A model generated the notes under the pieces. It was given only the letters and a program-made list of their open reading frames with translations. It was not told the origin of the DNA and searched no databases. Position numbers and translations under genes: made by a program. A stretch of 64,000 nucleotides of DNA. Origin: Oscillospiraceae bacterium. GTDB lineage: Bacteria > Bacillota > Clostridia > Oscillospirales > Acutalibacteraceae. This document shows positions 36,907 to 45,636 of the stretch, in pieces (the stretch's first letter is position 1; each line of letters opens with the position of its first letter). The stretch is from NCBI GenBank assembly GCA_015066015.1, contig SVPE01000002.1, positions 1-64,000 of the forward strand, given 5' to 3'.

Positions 36907-37800
36907 TTATTTGTTATCAGTAATAACTTCCTTGAAGGAGGTTGCAAGACCTGCAAGACCCTGAATCTCTGAGGGGATAATAATCTTTGTAGCCTTGCCG
37001 TCAGCAGCTGCAGTGAATGCCTCAAGAGCACGGAGCTTGATAACCTCTTCACTTGCGCCGGCTTCATTGAGAAGCTTGATACCTTCAGCTGTAGCTCTCT
37101 GAACCTTAAGAATAGCTTCCGCCTGACCTTCAGCCTCGAGAATGTGTGACTGCTTCTGAGCGTCAGCGCGAAGGATGGCACTTTCCTTTTCACCTTCTGC
37201 GATAAGAATTGCGCTCTTCTTTTCACCCTCTGCCTTAAGGATAGATTCACGGCGTTCACGCTCTGCCTTCATCTGCTTTTCCATTGCATTCTGAATTTCC
37301 TTGGGAGGAAGAATATTCTTCAGCTCAACACGGTTGATCTTGATGCCCCAGGGGTCAGTTGCCTCGTCAAGAATTGAGCGCATCTTGGAGTTGATGATGT
37401 CACGTGATGTAAGAGTCTGGTCAAGCTCGAGCTCACCGATGATATTACGAAGTGTAGTTGCCGTAAGGTTTTCAATAGCTGTGAGAGGATGCTCAACGCC
37501 GTAGGTATACATCTTGGGGTCTGTTATCTGGAAGTAGATAACTGTGTCAATCTGCATGGTTACGTTGTCCTTTGTGATAACGGGCTGAGGCGGGAAGTCA
37601 ACAACCTGCTCCTTGAGAGAAACAGTCTTTGCTGCTCTTTCAATAAAGGGGATTTTGAAGTGAATACCTACGCCCCAGGTTGTCTGATAAGCACCAAGGC
37701 GTTCAATTACGACTGCCTTTGCCTGCTGAACTACGCGGATGTTCTTTACAAGAACAATGATAAGTGCCAGTGCGAGAATTGCGATGATAATAAATTCCAT
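36907..37800 (-). CDS. SPFH/band 7 (stomatin-like) membrane protein
   Basis: 297 aa. N-terminal membrane hairpin (MEFIIIAILALALIIVLVKN), SPFH domain (about 20-190; AVVIERLGAYQTTWGVGIHF, VDFPPQPVITKDNV) and a C-terminal coiled coil with repeated EGEK/ESAI units. These proteins scaffold membrane microdomains and usually pair with an NfeD protein, which is present at the head of this operon (38050-38484). AAAAGGAG precedes the ATG. Confidence 0.9.
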   Translation of the reverse strand: MEFIIIAILALALIIVLVKNIRVVQQAKAVVIERLGAYQTTWGVGIHFKIPFIERAAKTVSLKEQVVDFPPQPVITKDNVTMQIDTVIYFQITDPKMYTYGVEHPLTAIENLTATTLRNIIGELELDQTLTSRDIINSKMRSILDEATDPWGIKINRVELKNILPPKEIQNAMEKQMKAERERRESILKAEGEKKSAILIAEGEKESAILRADAQKQSHILEAEGQAEAILKVQRATAEGIKLLNEAGASEEVIKLRALEAFTAAADGKATKIIIPSEIQGLAGLATSFKEVITDNK

Positions 37801-37854
37801 AATTATTTCTCCTTTTTTGTTTTTATTTTTCAGTCCGGAATTACAACGGACCTT

Positions 37855-38037
37855 TTACCTGTTTAAAACCGGTGTGATTACGGGCTTGCCTTCACGGTCA
37901 AGCAGAGGTGTCATACCGCCTGCGTAGCCGCTCTGATGAAAAACATAATTCACACCCGTTTCTTTGTCCACCCAGATTTCGGTTACATTCATTGCGCCCT
38001 GAGAATAGACCTTTTCAAATCTTTCTTTTTTAGCCAT
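37855..38037 (-). CDS. DUF6440 family small protein
   Basis: 60 aa with the family pattern: ERFEKVYSQG, then a two-stranded VTEIWVDKETGVNYVFHQSGYAGGMTPLLD. Function unknown. It lies between NfeD and SPFH genes with gaps of 12 and 54 bp, so it is part of that operon. AAGGAG lies upstream of the ATG. Confidence 0.78.
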   Translation of the reverse strand: MAKKERFEKVYSQGAMNVTEIWVDKETGVNYVFHQSGYAGGMTPLLDREGKPVITPVLNR

Positions 38038-38049
38038 ATCGGTTTCTCC

Positions 38050-38484
38050 TTAAAGTTTACGGACAATAAGCTTTACGCCTTCAATTTTAACGGCTGTTAC
38101 AGTTTCACCCGACAAGATTGTCTCGCCGTTTTCACTTCGGGCTGTCCACTCCTTGCCCATACATCTTACTGCGCCTGTACCCTGAAGATTATCAATAGTT
38201 TCCGTCACCTGGGCTTCCTTACCGATTACCATATCGGCATTTGTGGGCTTATGGCTTTCCTTATTGAAGTACTTTTTGACAAGAGGTCTTGTTATTATCA
38301 ACGCAAGGGCTGATACAACTATAAACAAAACTATCTGTAACCACAACGGTCCGCCAAAAAGTGACGAGATGAGTGCTGCAAGTGCACCGAGTGCAAACCA
38401 GACGGAAACAAGTCCTACCGTTACCGCCTCAACAACACCTAAAGCAATCACTGCAACAAGCCAGAAAATTGTCGTCTGCGTCAT
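38050..38484 (-). CDS. NfeD-family membrane protein
   Basis: 144 aa: three or four membrane helices in the first 75 residues, then an OB-fold domain (VIGKEAQVTETID, GAVRCMGKEWTARSE, VTAVKIEGVKLIVRKL). This is the short NfeD form lacking the protease domain, which assembles with SPFH proteins such as the one encoded downstream. AAAGGAGG precedes the ATG. Confidence 0.88.
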   Translation of the reverse strand: MTQTTIFWLVAVIALGVVEAVTVGLVSVWFALGALAALISSLFGGPLWLQIVLFIVVSALALIITRPLVKKYFNKESHKPTNADMVIGKEAQVTETIDNLQGTGAVRCMGKEWTARSENGETILSGETVTAVKIEGVKLIVRKL

Positions 38485-38624
38485 ATTTTTACCTCCTTTG
38501 TTTTCATATTATGCTTTACACCAACATTATAGTATATGCGAATATCATAGTCAAGGAATTTTGCTTTTTCGGATTATTTCTATACATCCTACAAATCCTG
38601 TTGTATATTTTTCAGCATATATTA

Positions 38625-38738
38625 TTATGTCTGTTTTTCTCTGAGGATGTCGGCCACTTTTATAAGCTGCGATACTATAAAGTAAACCAACTTTTCCGGC
38701 AGACTGTAATTCTCTGTTCCCGGTAATGAATTATTCAT
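38625..38738 (-). CDS. 37-residue hypothetical protein
   Basis: 37-aa frame starting MNNSLPGTENYSLPEKLVYF, ending in an amphipathic helix rich in I, L, K and E. AAAGGAGG lies about 8 nt before the ATG. A possible promoter is TTGCGA (38806-38801 region), 17 bp, TAAAAT. No homologue recognised. The strong ribosome site and the operator-like palindrome upstream argue for a real small gene. Confidence 0.55.
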   Translation of the reverse strand: MNNSLPGTENYSLPEKLVYFIVSQLIKVADILREKQT

Positions 38739-38818
38739 GATGTGACCTCCTTTTCGTTTATTTGTCTTCTGACACTTATATTTTAAGCGAAAAATCTCCT
38801 TTTCGCAATGTTAACTTT

Positions 38819-38844
38819 GATACTTTTTCATACCTGAAAGTATC
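38819..38844. promoter_or_regulatory. Palindrome (operator-like) in the divergent region
   Basis: GATACTTT / AAAGTATC arms separated by 10 bp, with a further AATACTTT half-site at about 38851. It lies between the 37-aa gene (minus) and ylxM (plus). A second dyad, GCGAAAA / TTTTCGC, is at about 38788-38807. No T-run follows the palindrome, so it is more likely a protein-binding site than a terminator. Confidence 0.5.
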
Positions 38845-38914
38845 AATTTCAATACTTTTTCCGATTTTCACTGTAGTCAGAGAACATTTAGTGCAAAAAA
38901 CTTCTGTAAAGCTA

Positions 38915-38943
38915 TTGACTTTTACAGAAGCTTGTTGTATAAT
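38915..38943 (+). promoter_or_regulatory. Promoter of the ylxM-ffh-rpsP-khpA operon
   Basis: TTGACT, a 17 bp spacer and TATAAT, 54 bp before the ylxM ATG. Confidence 0.7.
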
Positions 38944-38996
38944 AACCGAGCTGTGTAAAGTTAAAAATCTTTACAGTGAACAGGAGGGAAGTCAAA

Positions 38997-39356
38997 ATGG
39001 CTAAAAATCTCGACGTAATTCTTCTTTTTGATTTTTACGGCGAAATGCTTACAAAAAAGCAGCAGGATTTTATCGGCTATTATTATAATGATGACCTTTC
39101 CCTTGCGGAAATCGCCGAAAATGAAGGTATTACACGTCAGGGTGTACGTGATGCCATCAAACGCGCCGAGGCTCAGCTTTACGATTTCGAAAAGCATCTC
39201 GGCCTATATGAAAGATTCACGCAGATAAACAGCGGTCTTGACGAAATAAGAGAGCTCACCTCCCTTATAGACGAAATCAACAAAAGAACGCTGCTTTCAA
39301 GAGAAATCAATGACGCTACAGCAAGAATTTCCGCACTTACACAAATGTTAAGATAG
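38997..39356 (+). CDS. ylxM: YlxM-like SRP-associated helix-turn-helix protein
   Basis: 119 aa with a sigma-region-4-like HTH: LTKKQQDFIGYYYNDDLSLAEIAENEGITRQGVRDAIKR. YlxM (UPF0122) is typically encoded just before ffh and is thought to modulate signal recognition particle function. Start ATG 38997, with AGGAGG 8 nt upstream; the frame's GTG at 38976 is upstream of that site and rejected. 34 bp to the ffh start. Confidence 0.9.
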   Translation: MAKNLDVILLFDFYGEMLTKKQQDFIGYYYNDDLSLAEIAENEGITRQGVRDAIKRAEAQLYDFEKHLGLYERFTQINSGLDEIRELTSLIDEINKRTLLSREINDATARISALTQMLR

Positions 39357-39390
39357 CTACCCTATAATAAAATAGGAAGGATTGATTCAA

Positions 39391-40761
39391 GTGGCATTTG
39401 AAGGTCTTTCAGACAGACTTGAAGCCGCCTTTAAAAAGCTCCGCAGCAAGGGTTCACTTACTGAAAGCGACGTAAAGGAAGCCATGAGAGAGGTCCGCCT
39501 TGCGCTTCTCGAAGCCGACGTTAACTACAAGGTTGCCAAGGACTTCACCACAACCGTTACTGAACGTGCAATCGGCGCAAAGGTTATGGAAAGCCTCACC
39601 CCCTCACAGATGGTTATCAAAATCGTCAACGAGGAGCTCACAAATCTCATGGGCGGTACAAAGGCACGTCTCAACACCGCCAATCACCCTCCCACAATCG
39701 TTATGATGTGCGGTCTTCAGGGTTCAGGTAAAACCACTCACAGTGCAAAACTTGCACTTATGCTCAAAAACCAGGGACACCGTCCCCTTCTTGTCGCCTG
39801 TGACGTTTACAGGCCCGCTGCTATCAAACAGCTTGAGGTTGTCGGCGAAAAGGCAGGAGTTCCCGTTTTCCAACTCGGACAAATTAATCCCGTTGACATA
39901 GCAAAGCAGGCAGTTACCTATGCAAAGGATCACGGCAATGACTACGTTTTCCTTGATACAGCAGGTCGTCTGCATGTTGACGAAGAGCTTATGACCGAGC
40001 TTAAAAACATTAAAAGCGAGGTTCATCCTCACGAAATTATGCTCGTTGTCGACTCGATGACAGGTCAGGACGCAGTAAATGTTGCTTCCTCCTTCAATGA
40101 AGCGCTCGGAATCGACGGCCTTCTTCTTACAAAGCTTGACGGTGATACACGAGGCGGTGCGGCACTTTCTGCAAGAGCTGTTACAGGTAAGCCTATCAAG
40201 TTTGTCGGTACCGGCGAAAAGCTTGGCGACCTTGATGTCTTCCACCCCGACAGAATGGCTTCAAGAATCCTCGGTATGGGTGATATGCTTTCGCTCATCG
40301 AAAAGGCTGAAATGGAGCTTGACGAAAAGAAGGCACGTGAGCTTGAACAGAAACTGAGGAAAAACAAGTTTGACCTCAACGATCTTCTCGATCAGCTTCA
40401 GCAGGTAAGGAAAATGGGCTCTATCAAGGATCTTCTCAAGATGATTCCCGGTGTAGGAAGAAAGATTGACGAGGTAGAGGTTGACGAAAGACAGTTCGAC
40501 CGTATTCAGGCAATCATCCTTTCGATGACACCTCAGGAAAGAGCAAAGCCGGACATCATCAACCCCTCAAGAAAACGCAGAATCGCCGCAGGCTGCGGTA
40601 TGCAGGTTGAGGATGTAAACAGACTTCTCAGTCAGTACAGACAAATGCAGAAGATGTTCAAGCAGATGAACGGTAAATCATCAAAGAAAATGCAAAGAAG
40701 AATGCGCAATATGCCCGGAATGATGAACGGTATGAACGGCATGGGCGGATTCGGAATGTAA
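39391..40761 (+). CDS. ffh: Signal recognition particle protein Ffh
   Basis: 456 aa, the SRP54 GTPase that binds signal sequences and targets membrane proteins. N domain, G domain with GLQGSGKTTHSAKLA (G1), DTAGRL (G3) and TKLDGDTRGG (G4), then a Met-rich M domain ending in a MNGMNGMGGFGM tail. The P-loop Thr-Thr is present. The preferred start is GTG 39391 (MAFEGLSDRLE) with GGAAGG about 9 nt upstream. Confidence 0.96.
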   Translation: MAFEGLSDRLEAAFKKLRSKGSLTESDVKEAMREVRLALLEADVNYKVAKDFTTTVTERAIGAKVMESLTPSQMVIKIVNEELTNLMGGTKARLNTANHPPTIVMMCGLQGSGKTTHSAKLALMLKNQGHRPLLVACDVYRPAAIKQLEVVGEKAGVPVFQLGQINPVDIAKQAVTYAKDHGNDYVFLDTAGRLHVDEELMTELKNIKSEVHPHEIMLVVDSMTGQDAVNVASSFNEALGIDGLLLTKLDGDTRGGAALSARAVTGKPIKFVGTGEKLGDLDVFHPDRMASRILGMGDMLSLIEKAEMELDEKKARELEQKLRKNKFDLNDLLDQLQQVRKMGSIKDLLKMIPGVGRKIDEVEVDERQFDRIQAIILSMTPQERAKPDIINPSRKRRIAAGCGMQVEDVNRLLSQYRQMQKMFKQMNGKSSKKMQRRMRNMPGMMNGMNGMGGFGM

Positions 40762-40830
40762 TCATAAACAGGTAAAAACACGAAAGTGTTAGAATAAAAA
40801 GAAAAAATAATTTATATGGAGGTCATTATC

Positions 40831-41076
40831 ATGGCAGTAAAAATCAGACTTCGCCGTATGGGCGCAAAAAAGGCTCCTTTCTATCGTGTAGTTGTAGCAG
40901 ATTCAAGATATCCCCGTGACGGTCGTTTCATCGAGGAAATCGGCACATACAACCCTATGACAGAGCCCTCAGAAATCAAGATTGATGCTGAAAAGGCACA
41001 GAAGTGGATTGCTAACGGTGCTCAGCCCACTGACACAGTTAAAGTTCTTCTTAAAAAGTGCGACATCCTTAAATAA
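40831..41076 (+). CDS. rpsP: 30S ribosomal protein S16
   Basis: 81 aa; [19 protein letters not shown] is the S16 N-terminal signature and [12 protein letters not shown] follows. Start ATG 40831 with GGAGG 8 nt upstream; the in-frame ATG at 40816 precedes that site. Confidence 0.96.
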   Translation: MAVKIRLRRMGAKKAPFYRVVVADSRYPRDGRFIEEIGTYNPMTEPSEIKIDAEKAQKWIANGAQPTDTVKVLLKKCDILK

Positions 41077-41093
41077 TTTCGGAGGTAAGCACT

Positions 41094-41327
41094 TTGAAAG
41101 ATTTACTTATATCAATTGCCAGCGGTTTAGTTGATGAACCCGAAAAGGTGACTGTTGACGTTGACGACATTAACGAAGAAGGCGTAATCGTTTACCACCT
41201 TCATGTTGCTCAGGATGATATGGGTAGAGTTATTGGTAAGCAGGGCAGAATTGCAAAGGCTATCAGAACCGTAATGCGTGCAACTGCAAACAGAAGCGAC
41301 ACTAAAATTTCAGTTGAAATTGACTGA
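41094..41327 (+). CDS. khpA: KH-domain RNA-binding protein KhpA
   Basis: 77 aa, a single KH domain with the GxxG loop in DDMGRVIGKQGRIAKAIRT. KhpA pairs with KhpB/Jag to bind RNA and affect cell division in Firmicutes. Starts at TTG 41094 with GGAGGT 8 nt upstream. Many Firmicutes continue this operon with rimM and trmD; here a terminator follows at once. Confidence 0.92.
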   Translation: MKDLLISIASGLVDEPEKVTVDVDDINEEGVIVYHLHVAQDDMGRVIGKQGRIAKAIRTVMRATANRSDTKISVEID

Positions 41328-41330
41328 GAC

Positions 41331-41363
41331 AAAGCTCCTCACACAGGTGGGGAGCTTTTTATT
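41331..41363 (+). terminator. Terminator of the ffh-rpsP-khpA operon
   Basis: AAAGCTCCTCAC / GTGGGGAGCTTT hairpin followed by TTATTG. Confidence 0.8.
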
Positions 41364-41385
41364 GTGCAACAACAAGGTTCCGGGG

Positions 41386-41426
41386 TACCCGACCGCAATC
41401 TTTGATTGCTCGTCGGGTCGGGTTCT
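41386..41426. repeat. Nested stem-loop after the SRP operon
   Basis: ACCCGACC / GGTCGGGT enclosing a second perfect hairpin GCAATC-TTT-GATTGC. It lies 24 bp beyond the operon terminator and ends in TTCTTATTTTC. It could be a second terminator; no gene is associated. Confidence 0.55.
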
Positions 41427-41507
41427 TATTTTCAAAAAAAAATCTACCCATCAATTTACACAAGGATTATCTTTAAACTTTGGACATATTTTTTAAGGCT
41501 ACTCATA

Positions 41508-41536
41508 TTGAAAAAGCACTGCCCGGATGATATAAT
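41508..41536 (+). promoter_or_regulatory. Promoter of the membrane-anchored propeller protein
   Basis: TTGAAA, a 17 bp spacer and TATAAT, 33 bp before the ATG at 41569. Confidence 0.7.
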
Positions 41537-41568
41537 CTAAATGAATTCCAATGCAAAGGAGAATTAAA

Positions 41569-43641
41569 ATGACAGAAAAAAATGAAAACCTCTTAAACGA
41601 AGAAATCACTCAGGCCTATGCCATCGAAGCTGAATCCGTTGACACAGAAGAAGCGACAGCAGAAGACCTCTCCACTGCCGAAGAAGCAACTGAAGAAGCC
41701 AAAGAAACAACCGAAGAAGAAAAAACTGAAGCTCCTGTGGTTGATACTAATGAAAAAAAGAAGAGTAAGGCTCCTCTTATCATCAGTCTTGTTGCATTGA
41801 TTGCTGTTGTTGTCGGCGCACTTATCTTCACCTTCAGTGCAAACTCAGACAAAACCTTTGACCCGATTTTCTATTTTGAAGAGGACGCCTTATATATGAA
41901 GAATCTCGGCGAAAAAAGAAAAAATCCCGTTAAGGTATGCGATGCATCTTACGAGGGCTCATATCTTTCAACTGTAATGTTCAACTCGACAGTTACGGAA
42001 GCAGTTTTCGGCCTTGAAGAAGAAACAGGAACATCCGTATATAGCTACAATCTCACAGACCCGTCTGCTTCTCCCGTGAAAATCGCAGAAGGTGTGTGCT
42101 CCTTTGTAAAAAATGAAACCACCGGAATTATAACCTGCATAATCGGCGAAGAGTCAAAACTTGTTCAGTTTGATGCTGAGCTTAATGAAATCCCCGTTGC
42201 AGAAAATGTTGATTATTTCGAGATTTCTGCTGACGGCCTTACAATTTTATACATATCAAAAGACGGACCGACCTTCCTGAAGCAAAAGGACAAGGAAGCC
42301 GTTGAGCTTACAAAAGACGGCACAATCGAATATTCTGACGACAATCTGTCTCTCTTCTACATCCTTGAAAACGAATCACTTTTCAAGGTGCAGGCAACAG
42401 GAGAAAAAACTCTTATTGATAAAGGAATATCTGCGACCTCCTTCTCAAGCACCGACGGATACTACTACAAAACAGTAAGAACAATACTTATCAAGGACCT
42501 GTTTGAGGATGATATGGCAGCTGCTGACAACGAAATCAAAATCCCTGAAAACAACGACAGCGAGGCTTACACACTTTATACTGAGCGCCTTGAAAGAGAT
42601 GAGATAAGATCCGTAATTATCGACCCTGAAACAACTTATACTATCCAGGATGTATACTATTACAACGGAACAGAAGGCAAGCTTATAGCTAAGAACGTCT
42701 TCGGCGATGAATTTTCCTTCTTCGATCAATTCTCTTCAGACTCAGAAGTTCCTAATCTTTTCTGCTCAATCATCGACACTGACAAAATAAAGAAAGTTCG
42801 TATGTCCGATCTCTGGAAAGCAATTAACAGCGAAGATGACACATTTTTCGGCGGTCTTGACGCTGTTACAGAGCTGATTACAGAGCCTCTTATTGAATGT
42901 TGCACCGATTACTTTATCTATAGAGGCGACTTCGCAGCTCCTATAGATATCAAGGGCATAGTGTACGATTCGATGTTCGATGCAACAAACAACCTTCTGT
43001 ACATCTCAATAAGCAACGATGCGTTCAGTGATACTGCACTTTATAAGATCCCCCTCACAGAAAACGGTCTCGGAAAATCTGAGCTTGTTTGTGAAAACGT
43101 CAACAGCTTTGAGACAACGATATCTGAAGACGGAAAGCTTTACTACATTGAACAGACATATCTCGACGACGCTTCAATCTACTCTGTTTCAAACGTTTAC
43201 TACGACTCTGAGCTTATTGCAGAAAATGTAATCAGTGTTCTCGAATACGATCTTGAAAAGGGTATATTCTTCATGGAAAAACAAACAGACAGTGAAGAAG
43301 GTTCACCCGATTTTGAAGGTTATGCCTCCGATTCCGTTCTTTACAATATGTCTACCGATGAAGAAATAGTTCTTGATAACCTCTCTGACGGCTATTACGA
43401 ATTATTCGAAACACCTGCAGGAAAAATCCTTATCCACGAAACAAACTATGATTTAGAAAATGCGCCTTCGAAGCTCTACTCAATTGAAAACGGTAAAATG
43501 AAGTTACTTGCAACCATAGGAAGTCCCGAATATTTCAACTTCATGTCTGACTGCCGTGACGGTTCAGGCTACATTGATTGGGAGGATGATGAAAACTGGG
43601 ATGAGGATTGGTTAGATGGATCCTTTCCGTTAGATTTCTGA
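41569..43641 (+). CDS. Membrane-anchored extracellular protein of unknown function
   Basis: 690 aa. Acidic Thr/Glu-rich cytoplasmic N-terminus (about 1-65), one membrane helix (about 72-93, APLIISLVALIAVVVGALIF), then a roughly 590-residue outer region of repeated beta-rich blocks (LYYIEQTY, LYNMSTDEEIVLDNLSD, LYSIENGKMKLLAT) resembling DUF5050/TolB-type propellers, ending in an acidic, Trp-rich tail (DDENWDEDWLDG). The start ATG 41569 has AAAGGAG 7 nt upstream. Single-gene unit with its own promoter and terminator. Confidence 0.6.
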   Translation: MTEKNENLLNEEITQAYAIEAESVDTEEATAEDLSTAEEATEEAKETTEEEKTEAPVVDTNEKKKSKAPLIISLVALIAVVVGALIFTFSANSDKTFDPIFYFEEDALYMKNLGEKRKNPVKVCDASYEGSYLSTVMFNSTVTEAVFGLEEETGTSVYSYNLTDPSASPVKIAEGVCSFVKNETTGIITCIIGEESKLVQFDAELNEIPVAENVDYFEISADGLTILYISKDGPTFLKQKDKEAVELTKDGTIEYSDDNLSLFYILENESLFKVQATGEKTLIDKGISATSFSSTDGYYYKTVRTILIKDLFEDDMAAADNEIKIPENNDSEAYTLYTERLERDEIRSVIIDPETTYTIQDVYYYNGTEGKLIAKNVFGDEFSFFDQFSSDSEVPNLFCSIIDTDKIKKVRMSDLWKAINSEDDTFFGGLDAVTELITEPLIECCTDYFIYRGDFAAPIDIKGIVYDSMFDATNNLLYISISNDAFSDTALYKIPLTENGLGKSELVCENVNSFETTISEDGKLYYIEQTYLDDASIYSVSNVYYDSELIAENVISVLEYDLEKGIFFMEKQTDSEEGSPDFEGYASDSVLYNMSTDEEIVLDNLSDGYYELFETPAGKILIHETNYDLENAPSKLYSIENGKMKLLATIGSPEYFNFMSDCRDGSGYIDWEDDENWDEDWLDGSFPLDF

Positions 43642-43650
43642 TAATGTTAA

Positions 43651-43687
43651 AAGAACCAAGGTACGAGCACCTTGGTTCTTCTCTTTT
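43651..43687 (+). terminator. Terminator of the membrane-anchored protein gene
   Basis: AAGAACCAAG / CTTGGTTCTT with a 10 nt loop, then CTCTTTTTC. Marks the end of core-type genes before the accessory region. Confidence 0.82.
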
Positions 43688-43733
43688 TCATATTAAGTAC
43701 ATTTACCGGTTCTGAAGGTCAGCTCCGCAGCAT

Positions 43734-45299
43734 CTATAATAACATAAAAAATCCGAAACCTTTGCCGATTGGCAATAGTTTCGGATTTTTTGCTTTTGGT
43801 GGAACAATGTCCGAGGTGTTCGAACATTGCTCCATAGCTGATTTTTCGCCATTAAAGGTTGCTTCAATATCATCAAGCGGGATGTCATATATAGTGACAG
43901 GTTTATTGCTTGCATTGATAATAATTGTCAGATGGTCATCATAAAGATAGATGGAATGAACAAAGATGTTGATGATAGCTCTCCGTTTCATCATATCATC
44001 ACCCGGCATCTCACAGACATAATTGAGGAAAGCTAATATCTGTGCTTCATTCAGAAGGACACGCTTGTTCTGTTCAATGGCAAGCTGTTCCTCAAGCTTT
44101 TCTTTCTCTTCTTTACGGCGATTGATTCGTTCCGTGAGAGCTACTGCATCTCCGCCTTTTTCAATAGAGATCCACATATTTTCAATAGCTTCATCAATTT
44201 CCTTGATTGCCTTTTTTAGATGCTTCATTGTCAGGTTGTCGGGATTTCTGCTACACTCATCGGAAACTCTCTTGGCAATATACTTCATTCTTTCATCGGT
44301 AAGCAGTTTAAGACACTCGCTAATAACAATGTCTTCAATGAACTGTTTGCCGATGGACTTCTTTTCACATTTCTTTTTCCTTGCACTCTTGCAGACATAA
44401 TAGTGATATACCGCTCCAGACTTACCCGTACCGCAGACACCAATCATCATTTCTTTACAATGACCGCAGAAAAGCCTTGTGGTTAAAATATAGGCATCCT
44501 CGCCCTTTGTCTTTGCCTGTGCTCTCTTGTTCCTGTTCAAAATCTCCTGTACCCGATAGTATAAATCATCCTCAATGATTCTCGGCATTCCACCGGGAGT
44601 CTCCTTTCCACTGTATAAATAATAGCCGATATAGCGTTTGTTGCTTAAAAGCCTTGTAAGACTTGTAAAGCTGAATTCATTACCGATTGAGGTTTTAATA
44701 TGCCGTCTGTTAAGGTCTTTGATTATTTCGATTTTCGGCTCACCACGGGCATAGCGCTCATAGATTTCTCTGACGATTGCCGCTTCATCCTCGTCAACAT
44801 AAAAGGTTCGGTCTTTCTTGTTTACCTTAAAACCAAGTCCGGGGTTACTGCCGTTTGAAAGACATTTCTCTGCATTGATAGCAAGTCCTCTGTTAATCTT
44901 CTGTGCCAGCTCAACAGAATAATATTCAGCCATACTTTCAAGCACGCCCTCGATAAGAATACCCGACGCATCTTCGGTTATGTTCTCCTTAGCCGAGAGA
45001 ACTCGCACACCGTTCTTTTTAAGTTTTGATTTGTAAATCGCACTATCATATCTATTTCGGGCAAAACGATCAAGCTGATAAACAAGTACACCCTCAAAGG
45101 TATGCTTTTCACTGTCAACAATCATTCGCTGAAAGTCTGAACGGTTGTCGGAAGTGCCGCTTTGCGCTCGGTCTATATATTCGCCGACCACAGTATAATT
45201 ATGAGCCGCCGCATATTCATAACAGATTTTTAACTGACCCTCGATTGATTGCTCCGTCTGCCTCTGACAAGAGAAACGGGCATATATTACTACATTCAT
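43734..45299 (-). CDS. Large serine recombinase (resolvase/invertase family)
   Basis: 521 aa. N-terminal catalytic domain with nucleophile Ser10 (YARFSCQRQTEQSIEGQL) and LDRFARNRYD, a recombinase domain (about 160-270; NPGLGFKVNKKDRTFYVDEDEAAIV), a zinc ribbon (LFCGHCKEMM, YYVCKSARKKKC) and a coiled coil (about 370-420). Such enzymes integrate and excise mobile elements at short att sites. Start ATG has AGGAGG 8 nt upstream. The last 18 codons are encoded by a terminator hairpin, giving the tail NPKLLPIGKGFGFFMLL. Confidence 0.9.
   Translation of the reverse strand: MNVVIYARFSCQRQTEQSIEGQLKICYEYAAAHNYTVVGEYIDRAQSGTSDNRSDFQRMIVDSEKHTFEGVLVYQLDRFARNRYDSAIYKSKLKKNGVRVLSAKENITEDASGILIEGVLESMAEYYSVELAQKINRGLAINAEKCLSNGSNPGLGFKVNKKDRTFYVDEDEAAIVREIYERYARGEPKIEIIKDLNRRHIKTSIGNEFSFTSLTRLLSNKRYIGYYLYSGKETPGGMPRIIEDDLYYRVQEILNRNKRAQAKTKGEDAYILTTRLFCGHCKEMMIGVCGTGKSGAVYHYYVCKSARKKKCEKKSIGKQFIEDIVISECLKLLTDERMKYIAKRVSDECSRNPDNLTMKHLKKAIKEIDEAIENMWISIEKGGDAVALTERINRRKEEKEKLEEQLAIEQNKRVLLNEAQILAFLNYVCEMPGDDMMKRRAIINIFVHSIYLYDDHLTIIINASNKPVTIYDIPLDDIEATFNGEKSAMEQCSNTSDIVPPKAKNPKLLPIGKGFGFFMLL
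43743..43795 (-). terminator. Terminator overlapping the 3' end of the recombinase gene
   Basis: AAAAAATCCGAAAC / GTTTCGGATTTTTT (43746-43759 and 43778-43791) with an inner TTGCC-GATT-GGCAA stem. On the minus strand T6 follows directly. The hairpin lies inside the coding region. Confidence 0.75.
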
Positions 45300-45327
45300 T
45301 TTAATACCTCCTGAATTTGTTATTTTT

Positions 45328-45366
45328 ATTTTATTTAGATTTATTTTCTTTGTCGAATGTGTGGGA
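45328..45366 (-). promoter_or_regulatory. Recombinase promoter with conserved CCCACACATTCGACAAA box
   Basis: Minus strand: TCGACA (45356-45351), a 17 bp spacer, TAAAAT (45333-45328). The -35 lies in the same box as at the two tnpV promoters. A hairpin (CCGACA / TGTCGG, 45373-45394) lies between this box and the stop codon of the upstream hypothetical gene. Confidence 0.7.
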
Positions 45367-45404
45367 GCTACCCGACACCGTGATGATGTCGGACAGCTGT
45401 CTTA

Positions 45405-45623
45405 TTAAGCATACTCAGGATGCTTTTCTAACCACTTTTTAAAATATTCCTTACCAAAATCACTTTCGTAAAACTTTTTGATTTCAGGAACCATAGCCGA
45501 AGCAAAGGAGTCAAGCACTTCTTTTGACAGTTCAATCTGACTGTAATCAATAGGCTGAAAAGAAAATTCGCCTCGGATATCGTTAAGATAAGCATATAAC
45601 CATAAAAGTAATCTCTTTAACAT
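45405..45623 (-). CDS. Small hypothetical protein
   Basis: 72 aa: a short hydrophobic N-terminus (MLKRLLLWLYAYL), then a charged, probably helical part ending KKWLEKHPEYA. AAAGGAGGG lies 7 nt before the ATG. It follows the ParB-like gene by 13 bp, so it is the last gene of that operon. No family recognised. Confidence 0.6.
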   Translation of the reverse strand: MLKRLLLWLYAYLNDIRGEFSFQPIDYSQIELSKEVLDSFASAMVPEIKKFYESDFGKEYFKKWLEKHPEYA

Positions 45624-45636
45624 TTAATCCCTCCTT

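Noticed and set aside
45349-45366. The 18-bp box as an attachment site of the recombinase
   Set aside because: All three copies fit -35 position with 17 bp to a -10, which explains them better as promoters; no crossover evidence.
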